Source of the DNA: Phycisphaerales bacterium | Lineage (GTDB): Bacteria > Planctomycetota > Phycisphaerae > Tepidisphaerales > Tepidisphaeraceae | DNA length: 5,205 nt | Reading direction: 5' to 3' | Assembly: GCA_028288775.1 (NCBI GenBank) | Contig: JAQGHP010000607.1 | Span: 1 to 5,205 of the forward strand | Shown here: in pieces, positions 1 to 5,058 of the stretch | Position numbering within the stretch: the first letter of the stretch is position 1 | Layout of the letters: the number at the start of each line of letters is the position of its first letter | Translations under genes and position numbers: made by a program | Notes under the pieces: model-generated | Database searches by the model: none | What the model saw: the letters and a program-made list of their open reading frames with translations, nothing else | Told to the model about the DNA's origin: nothing

Positions 1-60
1 CGTGACGAGCTTGCAGGCTTCGTCTTGAAACGCGATCGAATAATGCTTCTGCCGTGCCAT
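1..60 (-). CDS. IS3-family transposase OrfA, N-terminal 20 codons only
   Basis: The minus-strand frame opens with ATG at 60-58 and is still open at the window edge. It encodes MARQKHYS followed by IAFQDEACKLVT. The pattern (basic start, YS..F..EA..LV) matches the first helix of the helix-turn-helix OrfA proteins of IS3-family elements, which bind the IS ends and regulate transposition. An AAGGAG Shine-Dalgarno lies 8 nt before the ATG, which fixes the start. The gene is cut by the window, not visibly broken. The downstream orfB integrase (DDE catalytic domain) would be further left. Twenty residues is a short match, so the family call rests on pattern recognition. Another HTH_Tnp_1-type transposase is the main alternative. 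Confidence 0.7.
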   Translation of the reverse strand, partial: MARQKHYSIAFQDEACKLVT

Positions 61-68
61 AACGCGGA

Positions 69-74
69 CTCCTT
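69..74 (-). promoter_or_regulatory. Shine-Dalgarno of the transposase gene
   Basis: AAGGAG on the minus strand, separated by 8 nt (TCCGCGTT) from the ATG at 60. It is the best ribosome binding site in the window. The other four genes have weak or no recognisable Shine-Dalgarno, which fits the transposase being an incoming gene. Confidence 0.65.
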
Positions 75-93
75 GGCCGGCATTCTGCCAGCC
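75..93. repeat. Imperfect palindrome in the transposase leader
   Basis: GGCCGGCA-TTC-TGCCAGCC on the plus strand forms an 8-bp stem with one mismatch and a 3-nt loop. It directly abuts the transposase Shine-Dalgarno (69-74). Translated on the minus strand it would read AGRMPA-like, a signature I associate with dispersed repeats in Verrucomicrobia and planctomycete genomes. It could be one of those repeats, or a leader hairpin belonging to the IS. The sequence alone does not separate these. Confidence 0.5.
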
Positions 94-203
94 CTTCGCC
101 GCGCCCACCATTCGTGGGGAAGGTCACTTGAGCTGGCGTTGTTTGCCCTTTGGCGGCCTTTGCGCATTTTTTCGTGCTTCCCCGCAGGAACGGTGTGGGC
201 TGC

Positions 204-283
204 GTAGGGTGGGTGTACTCGCCCACCGTGTTTCACCGCGCAGCCGGGCGAAGTCAAACGGTGGGCGAGTACACCCACCCCAC
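204..283. repeat. REPIN-like inverted doublet, GTAG family, copy 1
   Basis: Two 26-nt arms (204-229 and 258-283) are inverted copies with a single mismatch, separated by 28 nt. Each arm is itself a palindrome with stems of 8 and a 4-nt loop. The left arm is GTAG (204-207), GGTGGGTG, TACT, CGCCCACC (220-227). The right arm is GGTGGGCG (260-267), AGTA, CACCCACC, then CCAC (280-283). In each arm the T in the stem gives one G-T or A-C type imperfection. A tetranucleotide GTAG before a hairpin, used as an inverted pair, is the architecture known for REP/REPIN elements moved by RAYT (TnpA-REP) transposases. No RAYT gene is in the window. A second, perfect copy lies at 2887-2968. Confidence 0.8.
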
Positions 284-305
284 AGCTGGGAAGGATGGAA
301 CCGGA

Positions 306-329
306 GATGAACGCGGATGAACGCGGATA
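306..329. repeat. Short tandem repeat, 10-nt unit
   Basis: GATGAACGCG occurs at 306-315 and 316-325, followed by a partial third unit GATA (326-329). On the minus strand it would translate as IRVHPRSS-like sequence, a form common in spurious predictions from dispersed repeats in these genomes. It lies between the two REPIN-like doublets and has no evident coding or regulatory role. Confidence 0.6.
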
Positions 330-344
330 AGGAATGCGGGTCTA

Positions 345-459
345 ACGTGACACGGGCGTCCCGCCCGTGCCTGGTGCGACGGGATTGTCAGAGCGCTTGG
401 CAACAAAATTTCCCGGCACTCTCCACGCACCGAGCATGGGCGGGACGCCCATGTCACGT
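345..459. repeat. REPIN-like inverted doublet, GTGA family
   Basis: The arms at 345-370 and 434-459 are inverted copies (26 nt, two differences). Weaker matching extends inward to 378 and 426. Each arm is a hairpin of 8-bp stem and 3-nt loop preceded by GTGA. The left arm is CACGGGCG-TCC-CGCCCGTG (351-369). The right arm, read on the minus strand, is CATGGGCG-TCC-CGCCCATG (453-435). The two differences between arms are a C/T and a G/A that face each other in the stem, so both hairpins stay fully paired. The sequence differs from the GTAG family but the design is the same. It ends 44 nt before the GTG start at 504. Confidence 0.8.
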
Positions 460-503
460 CCGAGGGCGGCGCTCTCGTCACGTCGAATGTTGGTGGATAC
501 GAT

Positions 504-1034
504 GTGGCCATGCTCCACCGCACTCCCCTCCTGAGCGTCTTTGGCGTGACACTTTTGCTCGCCTTCGTGGCCGCGGCGGCGGATGCGCCCGGCGAGCCCA
601 AGCCGGCGCGCGAACCGATCAAGCAGGCCGACGACGGCTCCGTCCTCCTCCACGCCAAAGACGTCACCATCCACGGCACCACCGTCCGCTACGAGCCCAA
701 GCCGGAGAAAAATACCATCGGCTACTGGACGAAGAAGGAGGACTGGGTGAGCTGGGATTTCGTCGTCGCCAAGGGCGGCACCTTTGAAGTGACGATCCTC
801 CAGGGCTGCGGCAAAGGCTCCGGCGGCGCGGAAGTGGAATTCGCGGTGGGCGAGAAAAAACTCAAGACCGTCGTCGAAGATACCGGCGGGTTTCAAAACT
901 TTGTGCCGCGGAACATCGGGACCATTGAGCTTCCCGCCGGGACGTATACGCTTACCATCAAGCCGCTCACCAAGCCGGGGGTTGCGGTGATGGATCTGCG
1001 GTCGGTGACGCTTAAGCCCGTGGAAAAGAAATAG
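504..1034 (+). CDS. Secreted protein made of a sulfatase-type C-terminal module
   Basis: A 176-residue exported protein of unknown biochemical role. Residues 1-26 form a signal peptide: a short basic start (HR), a hydrophobic core (LLSVFGVTLLLAFVAAAA) and an A-rich cleavage site near A26 or A28. The rest (about 44-172) is one beta-rich domain. Landmarks are VLLHAKDVTIHG, RYEP...NTIGYW, a W-rich DWVSWDF strand, ILQGCGKGSGGAEVEF, VEDTGGFQNF and VMDLRSVTL. I recognise this pattern as the domain that ends many planctomycete and Verrucomicrobia sulfatases, where it is thought to be a carbohydrate-binding-like beta-sandwich. Here it stands alone, with no sulfatase catalytic C/S-x-P-x-R region, so a binding role is inferred, not catalysis. 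The start at 504 is GTG with GGTGGA 6 nt upstream. ATG at 510 is equally possible and shortens the protein by two residues. The next gene begins 59 nt downstream on the same strand. Confidence 0.85.
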   Translation: MAMLHRTPLLSVFGVTLLLAFVAAAADAPGEPKPAREPIKQADDGSVLLHAKDVTIHGTTVRYEPKPEKNTIGYWTKKEDWVSWDFVVAKGGTFEVTILQGCGKGSGGAEVEFAVGEKKLKTVVEDTGGFQNFVPRNIGTIELPAGTYTLTIKPLTKPGVAVMDLRSVTLKPVEKK

Positions 1035-1093
1035 TGGCAATCATGCAGAGAATGCACCTCCGCGCCAGTTGAGCCCGGACGTACGTTCGCGGG

Positions 1094-2734
1094 ATGTTCT
1101 TGCACCGCGCTGCGGCATTTAATCAGCGCCCCGTTGCGGCCCCTGCCGTCCGTCCGCGCAAGCCTCGCCGTCGCGGTCCGGGATGCGAGCGGTTGGAGAG
1201 CCGCCTGCTGCTCTCATCGGCGGACATTCTTACCTATCACAACGACACCTCACGCTTGGGCCAGAACCTGCACGAGACGATCCTTACGCCGGGGAACGTG
1301 AACGCGGCGACGTTCGGTAAGCGGCTCTTCCTGCCGGCGGATGGGAAGGTGGATGCGCAGCCACTGTATGTGTCGGGCCTGAGCTTCCGCGCTCGCGGCA
1401 AACACAACGTCGTCTACGTCGCGACGGAGCACGACAGCGTCTACGCGTACGATTCCAATACCGGCACGGCGCTCTGGCAGACGAGCGCGCTTGGGCCGGG
1501 CGAAATCCCTTCCGACCCGCGGAATTGCACACAAGTTTTCCCGGAGATCGGCATCACTTCGACTCCCGTCATCGACCGCCACGCGGGGCCGCACGGGACG
1601 ATTTATGTCGTCGCCATGAGCAAGGACGCGTCGGGAAATTACTTCCAACGCCTCCACGCGTTGGACCTGACCACCGGCGCAGAAGAGTTCGGCGGGCCGC
1701 GGACCATCCAGGCAACCTTCCCCGGCACCGGCGACAACTCCGTCAATGGCAATGTTGTTTTCGACCCCGCCCAGTACGACGACCGAGCCGCCCTGCTGCT
1801 CTCCCACGGCGTCGTCTACACCACCTGGGCATCGCACTGCGACATCCGCCCGTACACGTCGTGGGTCATCGGCTACAACGAACGCACGCTCCAGCAGACG
1901 AGCGTGCTCAACCTCACGCCCAACGGCAGCGAGGGCGCGTTCTGGGGATCGGGCGGCGGGCCCGCGGTCGATTCCTCGGGGAATATTTTCCTGCTCGCCG
2001 GGAACGGGGACTTCGACACGACGCTCAATGCGAAGGGCTTCCCCGCGCAGGGCGATTTCGGCAACGCGTTTCTCCAGCTTTCCACACGCGGCAGGCTGCA
2101 CGTGGCCGATTACTTCGAGTCGTTCAATCAGGCCCAGCTCAACGCGATGGATTTGGACCTGGGCTCGAGCGGGACGATAGTTCTGCCTGCGATGAAGGAC
2201 GCCGCGGGGCGCTCGCGACTGCTGGCGATTGGCGCGGGAAAGGAAGGGACCATCTATCTTGTCGACCGCAGAAACATGGGGAAATTCAACGCCGCCACAC
2301 CCGACAACCACAACGGCTACCAGCAGGTTCCCAACGTGTTGGCCGCCGGCGTGTTTTCGACGCCCGCCTTTTTCAACGGATCCGTCTACTACGGCGCAGC
2401 GGGCGACCGCCTCCGCGCGTTCCAATTCTCCAAGGCGCGATTGAGCGCCACGTCCGTCTCCCAATCTTCCACCGCCTTCGCGTACCCCGGCACGAGCCCC
2501 GCCGTGAGCGCCAATGGCCGCAGGAACGGCATTGTCTGGGCCCTGGAGTACGGCGACGTTGCCACGCTTCACGCCTACGACGCAACGAATCTTGCGAACG
2601 AACTATACAACAGCAACCAGGCCGGCCCACGCGACCAGTTCGGCCTGGCGAACAAGTTCATCACGCCGTCGATCGCGGACGGAAAGGTATTCGTCGGGAC
2701 GACGGACGGGGTGGCGGTGTTTGGGTTGCTGTGA
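1094..2734 (+). CDS. PQQ-like beta-propeller protein with LEPR-XLL-like N-terminus
   Basis: A 546-residue protein, probably exported or surface-located. The N-terminus is basic (RPRKPRRRGPG, 20-30) and leads into ERLESRLLLS (32-41), a variant of the LEPR-XLL motif at the start of many planctomycete extracellular proteins. There is no ordinary signal peptide. From about residue 45 the protein is a repeat propeller of the quinoprotein/PQQ-like type. Blade-like segments are VVYVATEHDSVYAYD (107-120), TIYVVAMSK (169-177) with LHALDLTTG (187-195), VVYTTWASHC (240-249), GNIFLLAGNGDFD (296-308), GTIYLVDRR (385-393), SVYYGAAGDRLRAF (430-443), TLHAYDA (491-497) and KVFVGTTDGVAVFG (531-544). The opening, LTYHNDTSRLGQN...LTPGNV, is typical of a family common in Acidobacteria and planctomycetes. 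Enzymatic activity and cofactor binding are not shown. Such proteins may be structural or binding propellers. No C-terminal anchor is visible: the protein ends at a strand. ATG 1094 is the first start after an in-frame TGA at 1070, and no clear Shine-Dalgarno precedes it. Confidence 0.9.
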   Translation: MFLHRAAAFNQRPVAAPAVRPRKPRRRGPGCERLESRLLLSSADILTYHNDTSRLGQNLHETILTPGNVNAATFGKRLFLPADGKVDAQPLYVSGLSFRARGKHNVVYVATEHDSVYAYDSNTGTALWQTSALGPGEIPSDPRNCTQVFPEIGITSTPVIDRHAGPHGTIYVVAMSKDASGNYFQRLHALDLTTGAEEFGGPRTIQATFPGTGDNSVNGNVVFDPAQYDDRAALLLSHGVVYTTWASHCDIRPYTSWVIGYNERTLQQTSVLNLTPNGSEGAFWGSGGGPAVDSSGNIFLLAGNGDFDTTLNAKGFPAQGDFGNAFLQLSTRGRLHVADYFESFNQAQLNAMDLDLGSSGTIVLPAMKDAAGRSRLLAIGAGKEGTIYLVDRRNMGKFNAATPDNHNGYQQVPNVLAAGVFSTPAFFNGSVYYGAAGDRLRAFQFSKARLSATSVSQSSTAFAYPGTSPAVSANGRRNGIVWALEYGDVATLHAYDATNLANELYNSNQAGPRDQFGLANKFITPSIADGKVFVGTTDGVAVFGLL

Positions 2735-2737
2735 ATT

Positions 2738-2774
2738 TTCTCCCACTCCCTCCCAGTGAGAGGGCCGGGGAGAA
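2738..2774. terminator. Hairpin directly after the propeller gene, terminator-like
   Basis: Starting three bases after the TGA stop, TTCTCCC (2738-2744) pairs with GGGAGAA (2768-2774). Inside it CCCTC (2748-2752) pairs with GAGGG (2760-2764) around a 7-nt loop. No T-run follows, so it is not a canonical intrinsic terminator. Its position at the end of a gene facing an opposing gene suggests a role in 3'-end formation or mRNA stabilisation, which is inference. The reverse complement of 2731-2785 aligns with the unit at 3001-3055, so it belongs to a repeat family. Confidence 0.4.
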
Positions 2775-2886
2775 GGTGGAGCGTGAGACGTCCGAGCACG
2801 TGGCTTGGCGAAGTGCGCCATCCCCCTTTTGGAAACGCGCAATCTTTAGCTTCGGACGCCTTCCACTTCTCTATGCGCTCGAAGCG

Positions 2887-2968
2887 CCATGTAGGGTGGG
2901 CGTACTCGCCCACCGCGTCACTAAAACGCGGGATGCAAACGGTGGGCGAGTACGCCCACCCTACATGG
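2887..2968. repeat. REPIN-like inverted doublet, GTAG family, copy 2 (perfect)
   Basis: The 29-nt arms at 2887-2915 and 2940-2968 are perfect inverted copies around a 24-nt spacer. Each arm has the GTAG tetranucleotide (2891-2894, and CTAC at 2961-2964) next to a perfect 8-bp, 4-nt-loop hairpin. The left hairpin is GGTGGGCG-TACT-CGCCCACC (2895-2914). The right hairpin is GGTGGGCG-AGTA-CGCCCACC (2941-2960). It is the same family as 204-283, differing by C for T in the stem. The spacers share only the AAACGG edge. Perfect arms suggest this copy is younger or under selection. It sits between convergent genes, a common place for REP elements. Confidence 0.85.
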
Positions 2969-3006
2969 GCTCTTGCGAATCGTGCCGTCTTCGACTCCGA
3001 ACATTC

Positions 3007-3085
3007 CACCCTCACCCCGCCCCTCTCCCTGGGAGGCAGAGGGAGTAAGAACTCACCCCTGCCCTCTCTCTGAACAGGAGAGGGA
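3007..3085. repeat. Two tandem CCCTC/GAGGG hairpin units next to the hydrolase stop
   Basis: Unit A pairs CCCTCT (3021-3026) with AGAGGG (3038-3043). Unit B pairs CCCTCTC (3062-3068) with GAGAGGG (3078-3084). Each unit is flanked by CTCACCCC-like sequence, so they read as direct repeats of about 45 and 40 nt. Unit B ends 5 nt from the stop codon of the minus-strand hydrolase gene, mirroring the hairpin beside the propeller stop at 2738-2774. There is no T-run on either strand long enough to call an intrinsic terminator with confidence. Confidence 0.6.
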
Positions 3086-3089
3086 GATA

Positions 3090-3878
3090 TTAATGCCGCG
3101 ACTCCCCCGCCCCGGCGGCCGCCTTGCGCACATCCCCTTCGCCTAGTCGGGGATGGAAGAGATCCAGCGCGAGGCCATATCCGATACGGGCCAGCTCGGG
3201 ATCGTAGCGCGGGCCTTCGTCGCGGAGGAAGGCGTGCTGGCCATTGAACTCGTGCCAGGTGAACCAGGCGTCGGCGTCGGCCATCGCGTTGTAGACGAGC
3301 TGGCGGCCTTCGCGCGGGACGTGCGGGTCCTGGCGGCCCCAGATCATGAGCATCTCGCCGGTGATTTCCTTGATGCGGTCCAGCGTGTTGTCGTGGGTGC
3401 CTTTGCCCAGGCCGCGTTTGTGGATGTCGGTGGCGTAGAAGCAGACGCCGGCGAGCACGTCGGGGTTCATCGCGGCACGGAACGCGAGGTGCCCGCCGAT
3501 GCAGATGCCCATCACGCCGAGCTTGCCGGTGCAGTCGGGGCGGCCCTTGAGATGATCGAGCGCGGCCCGGCTGTCGGAGTCGTAGCTCGAAACCTCCTTG
3601 GCGATCTTCAGCGCGTTGCCGCGGTCCGCGCCCGCCTGGTCGTAGGCGAGCACCGAGCCGGCGGGCTCGAACTCGTGGTAGATCTCCGGCACGGCAACGA
3701 CAAACCCGTGCCCCGCGAGCATGGCCGCGGTGCGGCGAATGGGGCCGGTGACCTGGAAGATCTCCGAGTAAAGCAGGATACCGGGATAGCGCCCGTCGGC
3801 GGTGGGACGGAAAATGTTCGCGCGCATCGGGCCGGTGGGGGTTGGGATTTGGACGATTTCGTTGTCGATGATGGTCAT
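3090..3878 (-). CDS. Dienelactone hydrolase family protein
   Basis: A 262-residue alpha/beta hydrolase, the usual length for the family, with no signal peptide, so probably cytoplasmic. Known members hydrolyse dienelactones in chlorocatechol breakdown or other esters and lactones. The substrate here is unknown. The catalytic set is visible: nucleophile C126 in GICIGG (124-129), D184 in WGRQDPHVP (180-188) and H215 in NGQHAF (212-217). E39 in YSEIF matches the glutamate that helps activate the cysteine. Cysteine rather than serine as nucleophile is the hallmark that separates this family from ordinary esterases. Start ATG at 3878-3876 gives MTIIDNEIVQIPT, the normal beginning. No Shine-Dalgarno is evident. 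The stop is TAA at 3092-3090. A membrane-protein gene lies upstream on the same strand, but 253 nt of inverted repeat separate them, so co-transcription is uncertain. The call is firm for the family, open for the substrate. Confidence 0.93.
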   Translation of the reverse strand: MTIIDNEIVQIPTPTGPMRANIFRPTADGRYPGILLYSEIFQVTGPIRRTAAMLAGHGFVVAVPEIYHEFEPAGSVLAYDQAGADRGNALKIAKEVSSYDSDSRAALDHLKGRPDCTGKLGVMGICIGGHLAFRAAMNPDVLAGVCFYATDIHKRGLGKGTHDNTLDRIKEITGEMLMIWGRQDPHVPREGRQLVYNAMADADAWFTWHEFNGQHAFLRDEGPRYDPELARIGYGLALDLFHPRLGEGDVRKAAAGAGESRH

Positions 3879-3920
3879 GGCGCGGTCAACATATCAGGGC
3901 GGATGCGAGGAGGCGAGGGC

Positions 3921-4184
3921 GTGCCAAAATCTGAAACCCGAGGTGCCAAATCCGAATTCCGAATCCCCGAAGCCCGAATAAAATCCGAATAACCAAATCC
4001 GAATTTCGAAACGGGATATCCACGAAGGACACGAAAGTGGACACGAAGGGGCACGAAGAAGAACTCCTCGTTCTTTCGTGCGCCTTCGTGCTCACTTTCG
4101 TGTCCTTCGTGGTGTCCGCCTTTGGATTTCGTCATTCGGACTTGGGATTTGATTCGGGTTTCGGGGATTCGGAATTCGGATTTT
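3921..4184. repeat. Large nested inverted repeat between the two minus-strand genes
   Basis: The outer arms at 3948-3986 and 4145-4183 are 39 nt with two mismatches, rich in CCGAAT/ATTCGG. The inner arms at 4020-4057 and 4075-4112 are 38 nt with three mismatches, built on CACGAAGG/CCTTCGTG motifs, around a 17-nt centre that itself pairs partly (GAAC/GTTC). The sequences between outer and inner arms also match in part (CCGAATAACCAAATCC against CCGAATGACGAAATCC). To the left, 3921-3947 carries related GTGCCAAA units. Read as protein it gives HEGHE and SDLAPRVSDFG-like strings, known to me as products of dispersed repeats in these genomes. The right outer arm overlaps the 3' end of the membrane-protein gene. 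Transcribed, it would fold into one long hairpin. Confidence 0.85.
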
Positions 4185-5058
4185 CCTCCGCCCGCTTCCA
4201 CTTCCGATGCCAGTGCAGCGCGAGGAATGCGAGCAGGACGATGAGCGCGACCCGGCTGGCGTCATGGATCACGACGATGGGGACGAGCAATTTCTTGTAG
4301 GGCGGGCTGAAGACCTGCGCCCAGACTCCGCCGCTGAAGTCGCTGACTTGCTTGGTTCGCCAGAGCTCGGGGTCGTGAAGCTTCACGTGCGCGTCGAGGC
4401 GGTCCAGGACGGCCTGCTGCTGGTCGGGCGTCATTGCTTCGGGCGTCTGCGGGAAGTTGAGTTGATCCGCGATTTGAGCGATCGCGGGGCCGAGCAGAAG
4501 GTTGATGTTGGCGCGGTTGGTGAATGGCCGCGAGGCTTCCGAATCATGAGCGAGCGACGCGACGCTCTGCATCGCCCCGGCGTCCTTGGCGACCGGGAAA
4601 TCCATTTGGAAACTGTCGAGCAGCCGTCGCGGCTCGACGTCATGACGGCCGACGGCTTCCACGATTCCGACCGTCGTTGGCAAGTCCTGTTCGCTGCACA
4701 AGTGAAGGTAGGCGCAAAGCGGGCCGCGGGAGAAGTTTTGGTAATGCAGTTGCGACGTCGGATTGACGGCGCACTTCTTGGGCAGGAACGGCAGCGAGCG
4801 CACGGCGAGGATCGAACGGCGGGTGGGGATGAAAAACGGGTGCGTCCGCATCGCGGCGCTGCCGCGGATGGTGTAGTCGAGGGCGACGGAGCGGAACTCG
4901 GGGTTGGATTGCCAGCGGTCGCAGGCTTCGGAAAACGAGCGGAACGCGGCTTCGTCGTGGCCGTCAAGGCCGAAGGCGAGCAGCGCGAGAACGAACAGCA
5001 AAAGTCCGAGGGCGAAATGGCGGAGGCGCGCGGATGCCTTCCGCGATTGGTTGAGCAT
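4132..5058 (-). CDS. Uncharacterised protein with two membrane segments
   Basis: A 308-residue protein I do not recognise. After a basic N-terminus (RKASARLRH, 6-14), a hydrophobic stretch at 15-31 (ALGLLLFVLALLAFGL region) is the first membrane segment or uncleaved signal anchor. Residues 33-255 are mostly soluble, with four cysteines (46, 96, 115, 121) that could form disulfides if the region is exported. A second hydrophobic segment lies at about 257-283 and is followed by HRKWKR, which should sit on the cytoplasmic side. Both ends would then be inside with a large outside domain. The last 17 or so residues (ENPNSESPK, PESNPKSE) are encoded by the right arm of an inverted repeat and are probably not part of the original protein. 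ATG 5058 is the only plausible start in the window. The frame stays open upstream to the edge but contains no other start codon, and no Shine-Dalgarno is seen. Confidence 0.75.
   Translation of the reverse strand: MLNQSRKASARLRHFALGLLLFVLALLAFGLDGHDEAAFRSFSEACDRWQSNPEFRSVALDYTIRGSAAMRTHPFFIPTRRSILAVRSLPFLPKKCAVNPTSQLHYQNFSRGPLCAYLHLCSEQDLPTTVGIVEAVGRHDVEPRRLLDSFQMDFPVAKDAGAMQSVASLAHDSEASRPFTNRANINLLLGPAIAQIADQLNFPQTPEAMTPDQQQAVLDRLDAHVKLHDPELWRTKQVSDFSGGVWAQVFSPPYKKLLVPIVVIHDASRVALIVLLAFLALHWHRKWKRAEENPNSESPKPESNPKSE

Larger units (their letters stand above)
1..126 (-). mobile_element. 5' end of an IS3-family insertion sequence (partial, runs off the left edge)
   Basis: Read on the minus strand, the transposase start at 60 is preceded by a 66-nt leader. 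The leader begins at 126 with TGACCTTCCCCACGAATGG. IS3-family elements usually begin with TG and place orfA a few tens of bases inside the left terminal repeat, so 126 is a reasonable outer boundary. The terminal stretch also contains a small palindrome, CCCAC-GAATG-GTGGG. What is seen is the transposase start and the TGA end. The boundary itself is inferred, because the opposite terminal repeat and the target duplication lie outside the window. The body of the element would lie to the left of position 1. Confidence 0.45.
127..503. other. Gene-free stretch between the IS end and the first plus-strand gene
   Basis: No reading frame here looks like a protein gene, and I see no tRNA or rRNA. The open frames translate repeat sequence (for example VGVLAHRVSP, GWVYSPTV, MGVPPMLG on either strand). 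The stretch holds a GTAG-type inverted doublet (204-283), a 10-nt tandem repeat (306-329) and a GTGA-type inverted doublet (345-459). Positions 127-203 are unassigned. They contain a pyrimidine-rich run (GCATTTTTTCGTGC, 162-175) but no convincing terminator or promoter. Confidence 0.6.
2735..3089. other. Convergent intergenic region built from repeats
   Basis: No gene is supportable between the stop of the propeller gene (2734) and the stop of the hydrolase gene (3090). From left to right the region holds a CCCTC/GAGGG hairpin unit read in reverse (about 2731-2785), 100 nt of unassigned sequence, a perfect GTAG-family REPIN-like doublet (2887-2968), and two forward CCCTC/GAGGG units (about 3007-3085). 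Frames that run across it encode repeat sequence (HVGWAYSPT, TPPLSLGGRG) and should not be annotated as proteins. Confidence 0.7.

Noticed and set aside
25..207. Small plus-strand frame at the left edge
   Set aside because: It covers the antisense of the transposase start and its leader, and ends in the GTAG of the REPIN arm. No homology pattern or ribosome binding site was seen.
204..459. CRISPR array
   Set aside because: The repeats are inverted palindromic pairs of two different families with no regular direct repeat-spacer periodicity.
342..1040. Minus-strand frame opposite the secreted module gene
   Set aside because: Includes repeat-derived MGVPPMLG and HRA-rich antisense. The plus strand has a signal peptide and a recognised domain.
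1250..2572. Minus-strand open frame opposite the propeller gene
   Set aside because: Antisense of a convincing propeller gene. The composition is R/G/V/A-rich without domain signals.
1525..3048. Plus-strand 507-codon frame overlapping the propeller gene and the repeat region
   Set aside because: R/P/H-rich out-of-frame translation of the propeller gene that continues into REPIN and CCCTC repeats.
3879..3947. TTGGCA boxes upstream of the hydrolase as a sigma70-type promoter
   Set aside because: TTGGCA occurs twice on the minus strand but neither copy has an acceptable -10 at 16-18 nt. The only TGATAT is 25 nt away. The boxes are part of the repeat.
3153..3992. Plus-strand open frame opposite the hydrolase gene
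   Set aside because: The minus strand encodes a full dienelactone hydrolase with its catalytic triad. The plus frame has no recognisable motifs and runs into the inverted repeat.
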